A stretch of 64,000 nucleotides of DNA, taken from the NCBI GenBank assembly GCA_012103375.1, contig WLWX01000001.1, positions 1,044,501-1,108,500 on the forward strand. The letters run 5' to 3'. The position numbers and the translations under genes were made by a program. Below are positions 8,589-17,494 of this stretch, one piece after another. The notes under the pieces are model-generated. The model was not told the origin of the DNA and ran no database searches. It saw only the letters and a program-made list of their open reading frames with translations. Numbering within the stretch: position 1 is the stretch's first letter; the number at the start of each line of letters is the position of its first letter. This DNA is from Paracoccaceae bacterium. GTDB taxonomy: Bacteria > Pseudomonadota > Alphaproteobacteria > Rhodobacterales > Rhodobacteraceae.

Positions 8589-10052
8589 TCAGGCTTTGCG
8601 CGTTTGCTGCGGTGCAGGAAAGATCTTTGCCAGTTTGCGAAGGTTTTGGGCAGTGGCGGCGAGCAGGAATTCGTCATTTGCGCCGCATGGTCCACGTAAT
8701 CGGAGCCGTCCCAGGCCGAGAATGCGCTTGAGGTGGGCAAAGAGCATTTCGACCTTCTTCCGGAGCTTCACCGAGATCTTGTATTGCGGCGTTTTGGCGA
8801 TTGCGCGGGCGATGTCGCGAGCGTCCTCATGTTCCTCACGGGTGATCTTACGGGCGTCGGCATTCGGGCAGCACTTCGGCTTGGAAGGACAGGATTGGCA
8901 GGTGTGCTTCAGCGCTTGGTACTTGGCCACGCCCTTGCCGGTTGGGCCGCGATTGGGGTCGGAGTAGTTTCGGCGGAACTGCTTCAGAGCCTCGCCTTCC
9001 GGGCAGATGTATTGATTGTTCTCGGCATCCCATTCGAAGTCAGCTCGGGACCAGGTGCCATCGGTGCGCCCGGCTTTGTCGAAGACCGGGATGTGCGGTG
9101 CGATCTTTTCACCCACCAGCCATCCGAGCATGGGTCCCGATCCGTAGGCGGTGTCGGCGATCAGCCGTTCGGGATGAAGATCGAAGCGCTCTTTGGCCCG
9201 CTTCAGCATCGTCTTGGTTGACCCCACCTCGGCTTGACGGATCGACCGTGTCGCTTCCACGTCGACGATGACACCATGATCGGTATCGATGAGATAGTTG
9301 TCGGAGTAGGCAAAAAATGCGGGACCCTTACGCGCCGCCGTCCACTGGCTGGCTGGGTCGGAATAGGACGTGAACTTTGGCTCGACCGGTGTCGCTGCTC
9401 CGAATGCGGCCTCATCCAGAGTGTCGAGATACTCGCGGACCGCGCGGGGTGCAGCGTCTGCATCGATCCGCGCAATGTCCCATTCTTCCTTTGGCGCAGA
9501 GTACTGCTTGTTGGCATCCGCCTCGATCAAGCTGGCATCGACGGCCAGGCGCTGACCGCTGACGAGACCTTCGGCGATGCATCGCGCGACCGTGGTCTCG
9601 AAGAGATGGCGCAGCAGCTCACTCTCGCGGAACCGACCATGCCGGTTCTTTGAAAAGGTCGAGTGATCCGGCACCCGATCGGCCAGGTCGAGCCGACAAA
9701 ACCACCTGTACGCGAGGTTCAAGTGTACCTCTTCACAGAGCCGCCGCTCGGACCGGATGCCGAAGCAGTAACCGACGATCAGCATCCGGATCAGCAGTTC
9801 AGGATCGATCGAAGGACGACCGGTGTGGCTGTAGAAATCGGCAAGATGGGCGCGGATGCTGCTCAGATCGACGAAACGATCAATCGATCGCAGCAGGTGA
9901 TCTTGCGGGACATGGTCTTCCAGCGAGAACTCATAGAACAGCGCCGCCTGTGCTTCCTGCCTCGGTCCCATCATGGCTGATCCTCCCGCTTGTTGAGAGG
10001 ATTGAATCAGCGCCATAGCCCTCGATCAAGCAGGAGTTTTTCAACAAAATTC
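8517..10052 (-). mobile_element. IS1182-family insertion sequence
   Basis: This roughly 1.54-kb element is bounded by imperfect inverted ends. The left end is GATTCTGTGGAAAAAC at 8517 and the right end (minus strand) is GAATTTTGTTGAAAAACTCC ending at 10052. It encodes one transposase on the minus strand. No clean target duplication is visible (GGCC on the left, GCCC on the right), and the two flanks do not join into one gene, so a deletion or rearrangement followed insertion. Its ends resemble those of the 218-bp miniature elements elsewhere in the window. Confidence 0.7.
8589..9974 (-). CDS. IS1182 family transposase
   Basis: This 461-residue DDE-type transposase looks intact. It has the family N-terminus (MMGPRQEAQAALFYEFSLEDHVP), the SIDRFVDL and GYCFGIRSERRLCEEVHLNLAYRWFCRL blocks, VPDHSTFSKNRHGRF, and VDASLIEADAN with a catalytic Asp. 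Further on come LIADTAYGSG and a C-terminal zinc-like CQSCPSKPKCC cluster, with the last acidic residue in the KVEMLFAHLKR region. The start at 9974 (ATGATG) is chosen because GGGAGG lies just upstream and the family begins there; the frame extends to 10016. It lies between the truncated RNR gene and the recombinase module. Confidence 0.93.
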   Translation of the reverse strand: MMGPRQEAQAALFYEFSLEDHVPQDHLLRSIDRFVDLSSIRAHLADFYSHTGRPSIDPELLIRMLIVGYCFGIRSERRLCEEVHLNLAYRWFCRLDLADRVPDHSTFSKNRHGRFRESELLRHLFETTVARCIAEGLVSGQRLAVDASLIEADANKQYSAPKEEWDIARIDADAAPRAVREYLDTLDEAAFGAATPVEPKFTSYSDPASQWTAARKGPAFFAYSDNYLIDTDHGVIVDVEATRSIRQAEVGSTKTMLKRAKERFDLHPERLIADTAYGSGPMLGWLVGEKIAPHIPVFDKAGRTDGTWSRADFEWDAENNQYICPEGEALKQFRRNYSDPNRGPTGKGVAKYQALKHTCQSCPSKPKCCPNADARKITREEHEDARDIARAIAKTPQYKISVKLRKKVEMLFAHLKRILGLGRLRLRGPCGANDEFLLAATAQNLRKLAKIFPAPQQTRKA

Positions 10053-10104
10053 GCCCTCTCTTCCAGCACTGGACTTCCACGCCACTGCAAGCCTGTGTGT
10101 CGGT

Positions 10105-10314
10105 ATGGACGACTCAGCCGATGATAAGCTCAGGGAACGATTTGCCACGTTGACCGATGTTTTTGAAGACGCTGCGGCTTTGGCGGTTGAGGGTCAGGGG
10201 CGGGATTTGTCGACTGCTGATTTGGGATTAATCACGCTCAAAATCGACCGGTATCTGGCACAGCCTCGCCAAATCTTCATGGATATCAACAGCATCCTTG
10301 ATCACGACAAATAG
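10105..10314 (+). CDS. Small hypothetical protein of the recombinase module
   Basis: This 69-residue, acidic, mostly helical product is not recognised. It starts MDDSADDKLRERFATLTDVFEDAAAL and has no Cys or His motif. It lies 52 bp after the IS1182 right end and about 120 bp before the DUF3489 gene, in the same direction. It is likely part of the accessory module ending in the serine recombinase. No strong ribosome site precedes the ATG at 10105, so expression is uncertain. Confidence 0.45.
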   Translation: MDDSADDKLRERFATLTDVFEDAAALAVEGQGRDLSTADLGLITLKIDRYLAQPRQIFMDINSILDHDK

Positions 10315-10432
10315 TGCTGGACTTTGCGGCCACGCGAAGCGGTAGTGCTGGCATTGTGTCGCCGCCCGGAATGTCGGGCTCCACTCGGTACAAGGCGCTG
10401 GATTGGCTGGCGCCCAAAGAGTGGAGAGCACT

Positions 10433-10693
10433 ATGACCATCAATCCCAAGGCCGGAACGGCAAGAAAATCGCCGAAAGCAAAATCAAAACCAAACCGCGA
10501 GGTCCAGCTGCGCAGATTACTTGACCGTAAATCTGGGGCAACCATCCCGCAAATCCAGACAGCGTTTAGCTGGCAGCCGCATACGGCACGGGCGGCGATC
10601 TCGCGGTTGCGCAAGACCGGGGTCAAGATCGAACGCCAGGTTGGCAGCAAGGGGTTGGTTTATCGCGCCGTCTCGGTCGAGGCCCGGCAATGA
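10433..10693 (+). CDS. DUF3489 domain protein
   Basis: This 86-residue basic protein has a Lys-rich N-terminal tail (residues 1-27). A winged-helix-like domain follows: LRRLLDRKSGATIPQIQTAF, then WQPHTARAAISRLRKTGVKI and a terminal YRAVS. That matches DUF3489, a small DNA-binding-like family. It sits directly before a DUF2924 gene and a large serine recombinase, a trio that recurs in alphaproteobacteria. It may be an accessory DNA-binding or regulatory protein of the recombinase; that is inference from context. Start at 10433 with GGAGAG upstream. Confidence 0.78.
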   Translation: MTINPKAGTARKSPKAKSKPNREVQLRRLLDRKSGATIPQIQTAFSWQPHTARAAISRLRKTGVKIERQVGSKGLVYRAVSVEARQ

Positions 10694-11103
10694 CGGCGCC
10701 GAAGTTTAGTGTTCTGCCCGGCCTGATTGCTGAGATCGAAGGGCTTGAGCGAACCGCCTGCCTGGACCAATGGCGAGACATCTTTGGACGACCGCCACCA
10801 AAACACCTCTCGCAGCCGTTTATGAAGAAGGTGCTGATCTGGGATTTGCAGAACCGGATCCTGGGTGGTATATCGGCAAAGACCCAGAAACGGCTGAAGC
10901 AGATTGCTTGCGGGAAGGCTGTTGCGACCATCGCCAGGCCCGGTTCGCATTTGGTCCGCGAGTGGAACGGTCGGGCCTATCAGGTCGAAGTTACCGATGA
11001 GGGTTACGTCATGGACGGCAAGCCCTGGCGGTCCCTGTCGGCCATCGCGCGGCACATCACTGGAGCCCATTGGTCCGGGCCGCGCTTCTTTGGGGTCGGC
11101 TGA
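10690..11103 (+). CDS. DUF2924 domain protein
   Basis: This 137-residue protein shows DUF2924 features: an N-terminal WRDIFGRPPPKHLSQPFM segment, ILGGISAKTQKRL, a central RPGSHLVREWNGRAYQVEV strand pair, and the closing YVMDGKPWRSLSAIARHITGAHWSGPRFFGV. The closing part resembles DNA-binding modules found in restriction and phage proteins. Function is unknown. The ATG overlaps the DUF3489 stop (ATGA), and its own stop overlaps the recombinase start (TGATG), so the three genes are translationally coupled. Confidence 0.85.
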   Translation: MTAPKFSVLPGLIAEIEGLERTACLDQWRDIFGRPPPKHLSQPFMKKVLIWDLQNRILGGISAKTQKRLKQIACGKAVATIARPGSHLVREWNGRAYQVEVTDEGYVMDGKPWRSLSAIARHITGAHWSGPRFFGVG

Positions 11104-12731
11104 TGCGCCGGATCCGCTGCGCAATTTACACCCGCAAGAGCACCGAAGAAGGGTTGGAGCAGGACTTCAACTCCCTCAATGCGCAGCGCGAGGCCTGCGA
11201 GGCCTATATCGCTAGCCAAAAGCATGAGGGCTGGGAGATGCTGCCAGATCGATTTGACGATGGTGGTATCTCCGGCGGGCATATGGAGCGGCCAGCGCTG
11301 AAAGAGCGGATGAAGGCGATCAAAGACAAGCGCGTCGACCAGATCGTTGTCTACAAAATAGACCGGTTGACCCGGTCGCTGTCTGACTTCGCAAAGATCG
11401 TCGATGTGCTGGATGCTGCCGAAACATCCTTCGTGTCTGTCACCCAGTCTTTCAATACCGCCACCAGCATGGGACGGCTGACGCTCAACATGCTGCTGCC
11501 CTTTGCCCAATTCGAACGGGAAGTCACCGCTGAACGCATCCGCGACAAGATCGCGGCCTCCAAGAAAAAGGGGCTGTGGATGGGTGGGAGCGTTCCACTG
11601 GGTTACCGCCCGGATGGAAGAACGCTTGCAATTGACGAGATCGAAGCAGCAACCATTCGAACGATTTATGATCTCTATGAGAAGCACAAAACGGTTCGTG
11701 AAGTGGCGGAACGCGCAAACGCACTTGGGCTTCGGACGAGGACGCGTCACTGCCCTGATGGTGGCACCAAGGGCGGCAATCTGTTCTGCCGGGGGCACGT
11801 CTACCACATCCTAACCAACCCGATCTACGCTGGGCTGATCCGGCACAAAGACAATGTCTATGATGGCCAGCATCCGGCGATCATTGAACCGGCAGGATGG
11901 GAAAAGATCCAGAAGCTACTGGCAACGGGCGCTGCCAAGGAGCGCGGCAGCAAACAACTGGCAGATCGTTCCCCGCTGGCTGGAAAACTTTTTGATGAGA
12001 CCGGCGATCGTCTCACCCCAAGCCACAGCTGCAAAAACGGAAAGCGGCTCAGATACTACATCTCCCGTCGGCTCGTGGTCGATCGCCGACGCAAACATCC
12101 CGATGCCTGGCGGCTCCCAGCGGAGCAGCTGGAAAACCTGATCGTCGAACTAGTACAACAGAATTTAAGCAAGCCGACGGCCGTATCTAGGCTTCTCCCT
12201 CAGGTAACTGCATCCCAATTGATCAAGGCCAGGAAACACTTGTCTGCGAACAGGCACGCGTCAAGCTGGTTGAAACTGGTCGCTCGTATAGATCTGCAAC
12301 CGGGCTCGATAACGGCAACGCTCGATCAAGCGCTGCTTGCTGACTTGCTTGATTGCAAGTCGGACAGCCTAAACCTCGATGCCCTCACGATCACATCCCC
12401 TTTCCGGATGCGCCGTCGCGGGGTCGAACTCAAACTTCATCTGAACGAAGCGCCCCCGGAAATCGACAGAGCCCTGGTGCAGAACATCGTGAAAGCATAA
12501 CGCTGGTTGGACATGATCATCAACGGCAAATCCCTGGTCGAGATCGCCAAGCAAGACCAGACGACGTCCCACCGGATCCGGATGGTCACCGATCTTGCCC
12601 TGCTGGCGCCGGACATTCTCGACGCAATTGCTTCAGGCACGCAGCCCGAGGGCCTGAACACAGACAGGTTGATAAAGTCGGACATCTCCGCCAATTGGTT
12701 GGAACAACGCGAAATATTCGCTGAAACCTGA
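11103..12731 (+). pseudogene. Large serine recombinase with in-frame stop
   Basis: The resolvase domain opens with CAIYTRKSTEEGLEQDFNSL, with the nucleophile expected at Ser13, followed by YKIDRLTRSLSDF and EREVTAERIRDKIAASKKKG. A recombinase domain (ILTNPIYAGLIRHKD) follows. The frame is closed by TAA at 12498-12500 (codon 466). The same frame then resumes without shift (RWLDMIINGKSLVEIAKQ, LALLAPDILDAIASG, LNTDRLI) and supplies the helix-turn-helix C-terminus usual in this family, ending at 12731. Without the stop the protein would have 542 residues. A truncated 465-residue form might be made, but probably lacks full DNA binding. No zinc-ribbon Cys cluster is seen. Confidence 0.82.
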
Positions 12732-12909
12732 TCCCACAGGGCTCACATTCCCCAAAAGTCGTCCCGTCAAAATCGCAAACAGAGACTTGTGGCCGTTTGC
12801 GGGTGATTTATCCTGCAATATCAGTTCTCTAGAGCGCCGTCCTTGAAATCTGAATCGATGGGATTCCCAGAGGTCTGATTTTGTGATTCACCGAATGTGG
12901 AGGTGGATC

Positions 12910-13344
12910 ATGGGGAAATCACTGTCTTTGGACATTCGAGAGCGCGTCGTCGCGCTGGTAGATGAAGGACTTTCCTGCCATGAGGCGGCCCGGCGTTTGC
13001 GGATATCGGTCGCGAGCGCGGTGCGGATCATGCAGCGCAAAAGGCGAACCGGCGGCGTGAAAGCTGCGCCTCAAGGACGGCCTCGACGCAGCAAGTTGGA
13101 CGCGGCGTCCGAGTGGTTGAAATTACGCGTGCAAGCTGAACCGGACATCACCATGCCGGAGCTGGCCGAAGCGTTGAAGCAGGAGCATGACCTAATCGCC
13201 ACACCGGCGATGCTCTCGCGTCACTTGCTTCATCGCCTTGGGTTCACATATAAAAAAATAGCTGATCGCAACGGAAAGGCTGCGCAAACGGGTTCGCGCC
13301 GCGCGATACGAGTGGCGGCGTCGGATGCCGAGGATGCGCCGTGA
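12910..13344 (+). pseudogene. IS630-type transposase, N-terminal part
   Basis: This frame encodes a helix-turn-helix DNA-binding domain (LDIRERVVALVDEGLSCHEAARRLRIS) and the second winged helix, up to the family motif RLGFTYKK. After the A-run at about 13253-13259 the frame departs from the family and ends at 13344. The C-terminal half is in the +1 frame relative to this one, and that frame has a TAG right at the junction. An ordinary -1 slip would therefore not restore it. Confidence 0.7.
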
Positions 13345-13864
13345 GCCGCATAGGCTGGTGTTTATCGACGAAACCGCCGTCACCACCAAGATGACACGCC
13401 TGCGGGGCCGATCCCTCCGGGGGACTCGGCTTGAGGCGGACGCGCCCTTCGGCCACTGGCGCACGCAAACCTTCATCGCCGGGCTGCGGATGGATGAACT
13501 CAGCGCACCCTGGGTTCTGGACGGCCCCATGAACCGCGCCGCCTTCGACATATACATTGAAACCCAATTGGTTCCGACCTTGCAGCCAGGTGACGTCGTG
13601 ATCGCTGACAACCTGTCGTCCCACAAATCCGCAAAGGCACAGGCCATCCTGAAAGCGCAGGGAAGCTGGCTCCTCTTCCTGCCGCCCTACAGCCCCGACC
13701 TGAACCCTATCGAAATGGCATACGCCAAGCTCAAAGCACATCTGCGACGGCTGAAAGCACGTACCTTCGACGCGCTGTTCCAATCCGTCGCACAAACCTG
13801 CGACCTCTTTCCACCAGAAGAATGCAGAAACCTCTTCAAGGCTGCCGGATATGTTGCAGATTAA
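13325..13864 (+). pseudogene. IS630-type transposase, catalytic part
   Basis: This 179-residue frame encodes the DDE domain of an IS630/Tc1-type transposase. The catalytic acids are in LVFIDETAV, VVIADNLSSHKS and the PYSPDLNPIEMAYAKLK motif. Family sequence can be traced upstream of the first ATG (ATERLRKRVRAARYEWRRR) to the A-run near 13253. The true protein was therefore a fusion with the preceding frame. It is likely inactive in this copy. Confidence 0.72.
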
Positions 13865-13961
13865 ATGGACCATGCTCTAGAGACCGGGCACCTAATCAAG
13901 CCCCGGAAATCCCGACTCCTATCGGAGACAACTTTATGTTCAATATCAACAGGTTAGAAGG

Positions 13962-14051
13962 TGGCGGAGACGAAGGGATTCGAACCCTCGAGACGGTTTC
14001 CCGCCTACTCCCTTAGCAGGGGAGCGCCTTCGACCACTCGGCCACGTCTCC
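13962..14051 (-). tRNA. tRNA-Ser (anticodon GCU)
   Basis: On the minus strand GGAGACG (5') pairs with CGTCTCC (3'), followed by discriminator G and an encoded CCA. The anticodon arm CTCCC-CTGCTAA-GGGAG gives anticodon GCU. A long variable arm (GTAGGCGGGAAACCGTCTC) marks it as class II. The T-arm reads GAGGGTTCGAATCCCTT. The 3' end points toward the accessory block at 8.5-13.9 kb. Length with CCA is 90 nt. Confidence 0.95.
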
Positions 14052-14298
14052 GCCGACGCGTGTAGCGAAGGCATTTGGCGGGGACAAGTGGAAAGACGCG
14101 GGGTGGGTGCCTGGTTGAGTGATTTGGAATACCGGTCCAAGGCAGGTTTTGCGCGCGCGAATACCACGGCTGCAATCGCTGCGTGGCAGGGTCCTTGTCA
14201 GGCCCCTGCGTTCAGACTGTTCTGATATTCGGCAATACGGGTGCCGGGCCTGAAACTGGATAGGCTGCACCGTCGGTCGCGGCCGCGGCTCGCCCGCG

Positions 14299-14511
14299 TC
14301 AGATCAGCAGCCGCATGAATATAACCGAGAATATTACCGCAAAAATGGCCACGATCCAGACCCGGCGGAAAAGGGCGGTTTGGAAATCTGCGATGTCGTT
14401 GTCCATCGCGTTGATATCGCTCTGAATCAGCTCGAGCTTTTCAAGAATGACCTGAAGCTGTGGATCCGCAGCGCCGTCCGTTTGCGAAATCTGAGACTCA
14501 GTCTTTTCCAT
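14299..14511 (-). CDS. Small single-span membrane protein
   Basis: This 70-residue product has a polar, acidic, coiled-coil-prone N-terminus (QLQVILEKLELIQSDINAMDNDIADF) and one transmembrane helix at the C-terminus (about residues 50-68, WIVAIFAVIFSVIF). The family is not recognised. The ATG at 14511 is the best start; a longer frame upstream is not protein-like. It lies between tRNA-Ser and ychF, transcribed in the same direction as ychF. Confidence 0.55.
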   Translation of the reverse strand: MEKTESQISQTDGAADPQLQVILEKLELIQSDINAMDNDIADFQTALFRRVWIVAIFAVIFSVIFMRLLI

Positions 14512-14647
14512 GATCCGTCGAAGTCCTTCCAATACCAAGCCTAGGTATTGCGTTAACGGGCATGCAAGTCTTTCGGTGTCTGGCGAGGAAGTTAACAAAC
14601 GGGTGTGCTTTCGCCGTCTCAGGCTGGTGCCCGCCCTTTTCCTGCGC

Positions 14648-15745
14648 CTATCCGCCGTGCAGGAAGTGCAACACGTCGCCATCCTTCACGATATATCCCT
14701 TTCCGTCGGCGCGCATCTTGCCCGCCTCTTTCGCACCCAGTTCGCCGTCCAGCGCCACGAAATCATCGTAAGAGATCGTCTCGGCGCGGATGAACTTGGC
14801 TTCGAAATCGCCGTGGATCACGCCAGCGGCCTGGGGTGCTGCGGTGCCTTCGGGGATCGTCCAGGCGCGTGCCTCTTTCGGGCCGACGGTGAAATAGGTC
14901 TGCAGGCCCAGTAGCGCGTAACCGGCCTTGATCAGCCGGTCGAGGCCCGCTTCCTCCAACCCCAGTTCTTCCAGAAACATCGCAGATTCTTCCGGGTCCA
15001 GCTGGGCAATCTCTTCCTCGATCTTGGCCGAGATCACGACCGCCCCGGCGCCTTCAGCCGCTGCCATCGCCTCGACAGCTGCAGAATGCGCGTTGCCGGT
15101 GGCCGCATCCGCTTCATCGACGTTGCAGACATAAAGGATGGATTTTGTTGTCAGCAGTTGCAGCCCGTCCCAGACGGCCTGGTCATCCTCGGCCACGTCC
15201 ACGGTGCGCGCCGGTTTGCCGTCTTCCAGCACCGCTTGCGCGGCCTTCAACAGGCGTTCCTGGGCCACAGCTTCCTTGTCGCCGCCGCGCACCTTGCGCA
15301 CGATGTTTTGGAGGCGGCGTTCAATACTGTCGAGGTCGGCCAGCATCAGTTCGGTCTCGATCGTTGCCGCATCGGCCACCGGATCGGTGCGCCCTTCAAC
15401 ATGGGTGACGTTGCTGTCCTCAAAACAGCGCAGGACATGGGCGATGGCGTCACATTCGCGGATGTTGGCCAGGAACTGGTTGCCCAGGCCTTCGCCCTTG
15501 CTGGCCCCTTTGACCAGCCCCGCGATGTCCACGAATGTCATTCGCGCCGGGATCACACTGGCCGATTTGCCGATCCGCGCAAGCGTATCCAGCCGCGTGT
15601 CCGGCACGGCGACGGCGCCGACGTTGGGTTCAATCGTGCAGAAGGGAAAGTTCGCCGCCTGCGCCGCCGCCGTGCGGGTCAACGCATTGAACAGGGTCGA
15701 TTTGCCCACGTTGGGCAAGCCCACGATGCCGGTTCTGAAACCCAT
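14648..15745 (-). CDS. ychF: Redox-regulated ATPase YchF
   Basis: YchF/OLA1 is a TRAFAC-class P-loop protein that prefers ATP to GTP and binds ribosomes. The 365-residue length is standard. G1 is GLPNVGKST near residue 8, G3 is DIAGLV. The G4 position reads NVDE rather than NKxD, which explains ATP preference. A C-terminal TGS domain (LLGLQTYFTVGPKEARAWTI ... GDFEAKFIRAETI) ends in the usual YIVKDGDVLHF. The gene is complete and single, facing away from trpA. Confidence 0.97.
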   Translation of the reverse strand: MGFRTGIVGLPNVGKSTLFNALTRTAAAQAANFPFCTIEPNVGAVAVPDTRLDTLARIGKSASVIPARMTFVDIAGLVKGASKGEGLGNQFLANIRECDAIAHVLRCFEDSNVTHVEGRTDPVADAATIETELMLADLDSIERRLQNIVRKVRGGDKEAVAQERLLKAAQAVLEDGKPARTVDVAEDDQAVWDGLQLLTTKSILYVCNVDEADAATGNAHSAAVEAMAAAEGAGAVVISAKIEEEIAQLDPEESAMFLEELGLEEAGLDRLIKAGYALLGLQTYFTVGPKEARAWTIPEGTAAPQAAGVIHGDFEAKFIRAETISYDDFVALDGELGAKEAGKMRADGKGYIVKDGDVLHFLHGG

Positions 15746-15884
15746 GATGCCGTCCTTTGTCTGGTCGCGCCGTCATCTATGCTGCGCGCTCCGCTGGCGC
15801 AAGCGGCTAGGCGCAAGGCGTCTTCGCGAAGGGGTCATACCAACGATTTGGCTGATCCGGAGATCGGCCAAGCGCAGGCCCACA

Positions 15885-16047
15885 GCCCGGAATCAAGCCC
15901 GCAAGGCGCCGGGCAAGCGCCTGACCGTCCCGCGGTCTGGCGCTTTGGCTATGAAGCACAATTTTCAGAACTCACCCTAACACAGCACCATAAAGTGCCA
16001 GATAGAACCGTCGCAGCGCCAGCCCCCGGTCAGGCGCTCGCACGGCT
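15885..16047 (+). repeat. Intergenic dispersed repeat, copy B
   Basis: This is a full-length copy of the roughly 165-bp family in the 455-bp gap between ychF and the VOC gene. It runs from CCCGGAATCAAGCCCGC through GGCGCCGGGCAAGCGCCTGACC to CCCCCGGTCAGGCGCTCGCACGGCT. The left and right ends contain partly inverted GGCGCCGGGC/GCGCCTG and CAGGCGCTCG motifs. The rest of the 15746-16201 gap shows no gene. Confidence 0.65.
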
Positions 16048-16201
16048 TACGCTCACCTTTGGCAATGGCCGACTGGGGCTTGGGTCCTGACCCTACGCAA
16101 CTGCAATAAATCTTCAGCATCAATCGCTCCTCCTTCCCCAACCCATTCCCCTAGGCGCAGCGCACTCCCGCCGCTAAACTGGCCCCGCGAAAGGGCATGC
16201 C

Positions 16202-16618
16202 ATGGACCTGACCCCCTATCTGACATTCCCCGGGACCTGTCTGGAGGCCTGTGAGTTCTATGCCGAGGTTTTCGGCGGCGATATCACCTTCATGCAGCGC
16301 GTCGCCAACAGCCCCGCCGCTGATCAATTGCCGGCCGAGGTGCAGGATCAGGTGTTGCACGCCGCGCTGAACATTGCCGGGCGCACGATCTATGCGTCGG
16401 ACGCGACAATGACGCCCTATGAACCGGTGCGCGGCATCTATGTGCAGGTCACGTTGGACGATCGCGACCGCGCCAGCCGCATCTTTTCGCGCCTCAAGAA
16501 AGACGGAGAGGTCATCATGCCTTTCGAACGCAGCTTCTGGGCCAGTGGTTTCGGGATCTGCCGGGACCGGTTCGGAACGCCCTGGATCATCAACTGCCCA
16601 TTGCCTGCGGGGGGCTGA
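16202..16618 (+). CDS. VOC-family (PhnB/glyoxalase-like) protein
   Basis: This 138-residue protein matches the PhnB/3-demethylubiquinone-methyltransferase-like branch of the vicinal oxygen chelate superfamily. It opens with [24 protein letters not shown] and has YASDATM in the middle. It closes with the diagnostic [21 protein letters not shown] segment. Members bind small ligands or metals and are mostly uncharacterised. The position before trpA has no obvious functional meaning. Confidence 0.83.
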   Translation: MDLTPYLTFPGTCLEACEFYAEVFGGDITFMQRVANSPAADQLPAEVQDQVLHAALNIAGRTIYASDATMTPYEPVRGIYVQVTLDDRDRASRIFSRLKKDGEVIMPFERSFWASGFGICRDRFGTPWIINCPLPAGG

Positions 16619-16680
16619 GGCCCATTGATCTTCGCGCCCGCCTGCGCCAAACCCAGAGCGACACAAATCGCAGGCCCACC

Positions 16681-17472
16681 ATGACCCGTATCGACGCCAA
16701 ATTCGCCGACCTGACTGCCGCCGGAAAGAAGGCCTTTGTTGCCTATGTGATGGCGGGCGATCCCGACTACGATACCTCGCTAGAGGTTGTGCGCGGCCTG
16801 CCGGGTGCGGGCGTCGATATTATCGAACTTGGGCTGCCCTTCACCGATCCGATGGCCGATGGCCCGACGATCCAGCTGGCCGGACAGCGGGCGCTGGAAG
16901 GCGGCATGACGCTGAACAAGACGCTGGCATTGGCGCGCAGCTTTCGCGAAGGCGACGACACTACGCCCATCGTGCTGATGGGATACTATAATCCGATCTA
17001 TTCGCACGGGGTCGAAGCGTTTTTGACCGACGCCAAAGCTGCCGGGATCGACGGGCTGATCATTGTTGACCTGCCACCCGAAGAAGACAGTGAGCTGTGC
17101 ATTCCGGCGCAGGCGGCGGGGCTGAACTTCATCCGGCTCGCCACGCCCACGACCGATGACAAGCGCCTGCCAAAGGTGCTGCAGAACACCAGCGGTTTCG
17201 TCTACTACGTCTCGATCACCGGCATCACTGGCGCGGCCGAGGCTGAGGCAGGCGATGTCGGCCCCGAAGTCGCCCGCATCAAATCCGCCACCGACCTGCC
17301 GGTCATCGTCGGATTTGGCATCAAAACACCGGAACGGTCCGAGGCAATTGCGAAAATCTCGGACGGGTCCGTCGTCGGATCAGCCATTGTTGATCTGATG
17401 GGGCAGGGCAAACCGGCTGCCGAAGTCTTGGCCTTCGTCAAGACCCTCGCCGACGGTGCGCACCGCGCCTAA
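16681..17472 (+). CDS. trpA: Tryptophan synthase alpha chain
   Basis: TrpA cleaves indole-3-glycerol phosphate to indole, which passes to TrpB. The 263-residue product has the catalytic pair Glu49 (IIELGLPF) and Asp60 (PMADGPTIQ) at the textbook positions. The YYNPIYSHG loop, VDLPPEE segment and [15 protein letters not shown] phosphate-binding loops complete the TIM barrel. It is separated from trpF/trpB by about 13 kb, part of which is the accessory block at 8.5-13.9 kb. A flavoprotein gene follows by 22 bp. Confidence 0.98.
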   Translation: MTRIDAKFADLTAAGKKAFVAYVMAGDPDYDTSLEVVRGLPGAGVDIIELGLPFTDPMADGPTIQLAGQRALEGGMTLNKTLALARSFREGDDTTPIVLMGYYNPIYSHGVEAFLTDAKAAGIDGLIIVDLPPEEDSELCIPAQAAGLNFIRLATPTTDDKRLPKVLQNTSGFVYYVSITGITGAAEAEAGDVGPEVARIKSATDLPVIVGFGIKTPERSEAIAKISDGSVVGSAIVDLMGQGKPAAEVLAFVKTLADGAHRA

Positions 17473-17494
17473 GGGTGCCAGCAAAGGGTCCGCA

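Larger units (their letters stand above)
12830..13879 (+). mobile_element. Degenerate IS630-type insertion sequence
   Basis: A roughly 1050-bp element lies between TA dinucleotides at 12830 and 13878. Its terminal repeats read TCTCTAGAGCGCCGTCC on the left and, inverted, TCTCTAGAGCATGGTCC on the right. It carries two transposase reading frames that no longer join correctly. It is not a copy of the two 1057-bp IS630 elements at 31283 and 60725; their ends and protein sequences differ. It sits between the recombinase module and tRNA-Ser. Confidence 0.72.

Noticed and set aside
13962-14051. tRNA-Ser as an attachment site for the accessory block, with a duplicated 3' end.
   Set aside because: No second copy of the tRNA 3' sequence was seen near 8.5-10 kb or within the block, so an integrase-type site cannot be supported.
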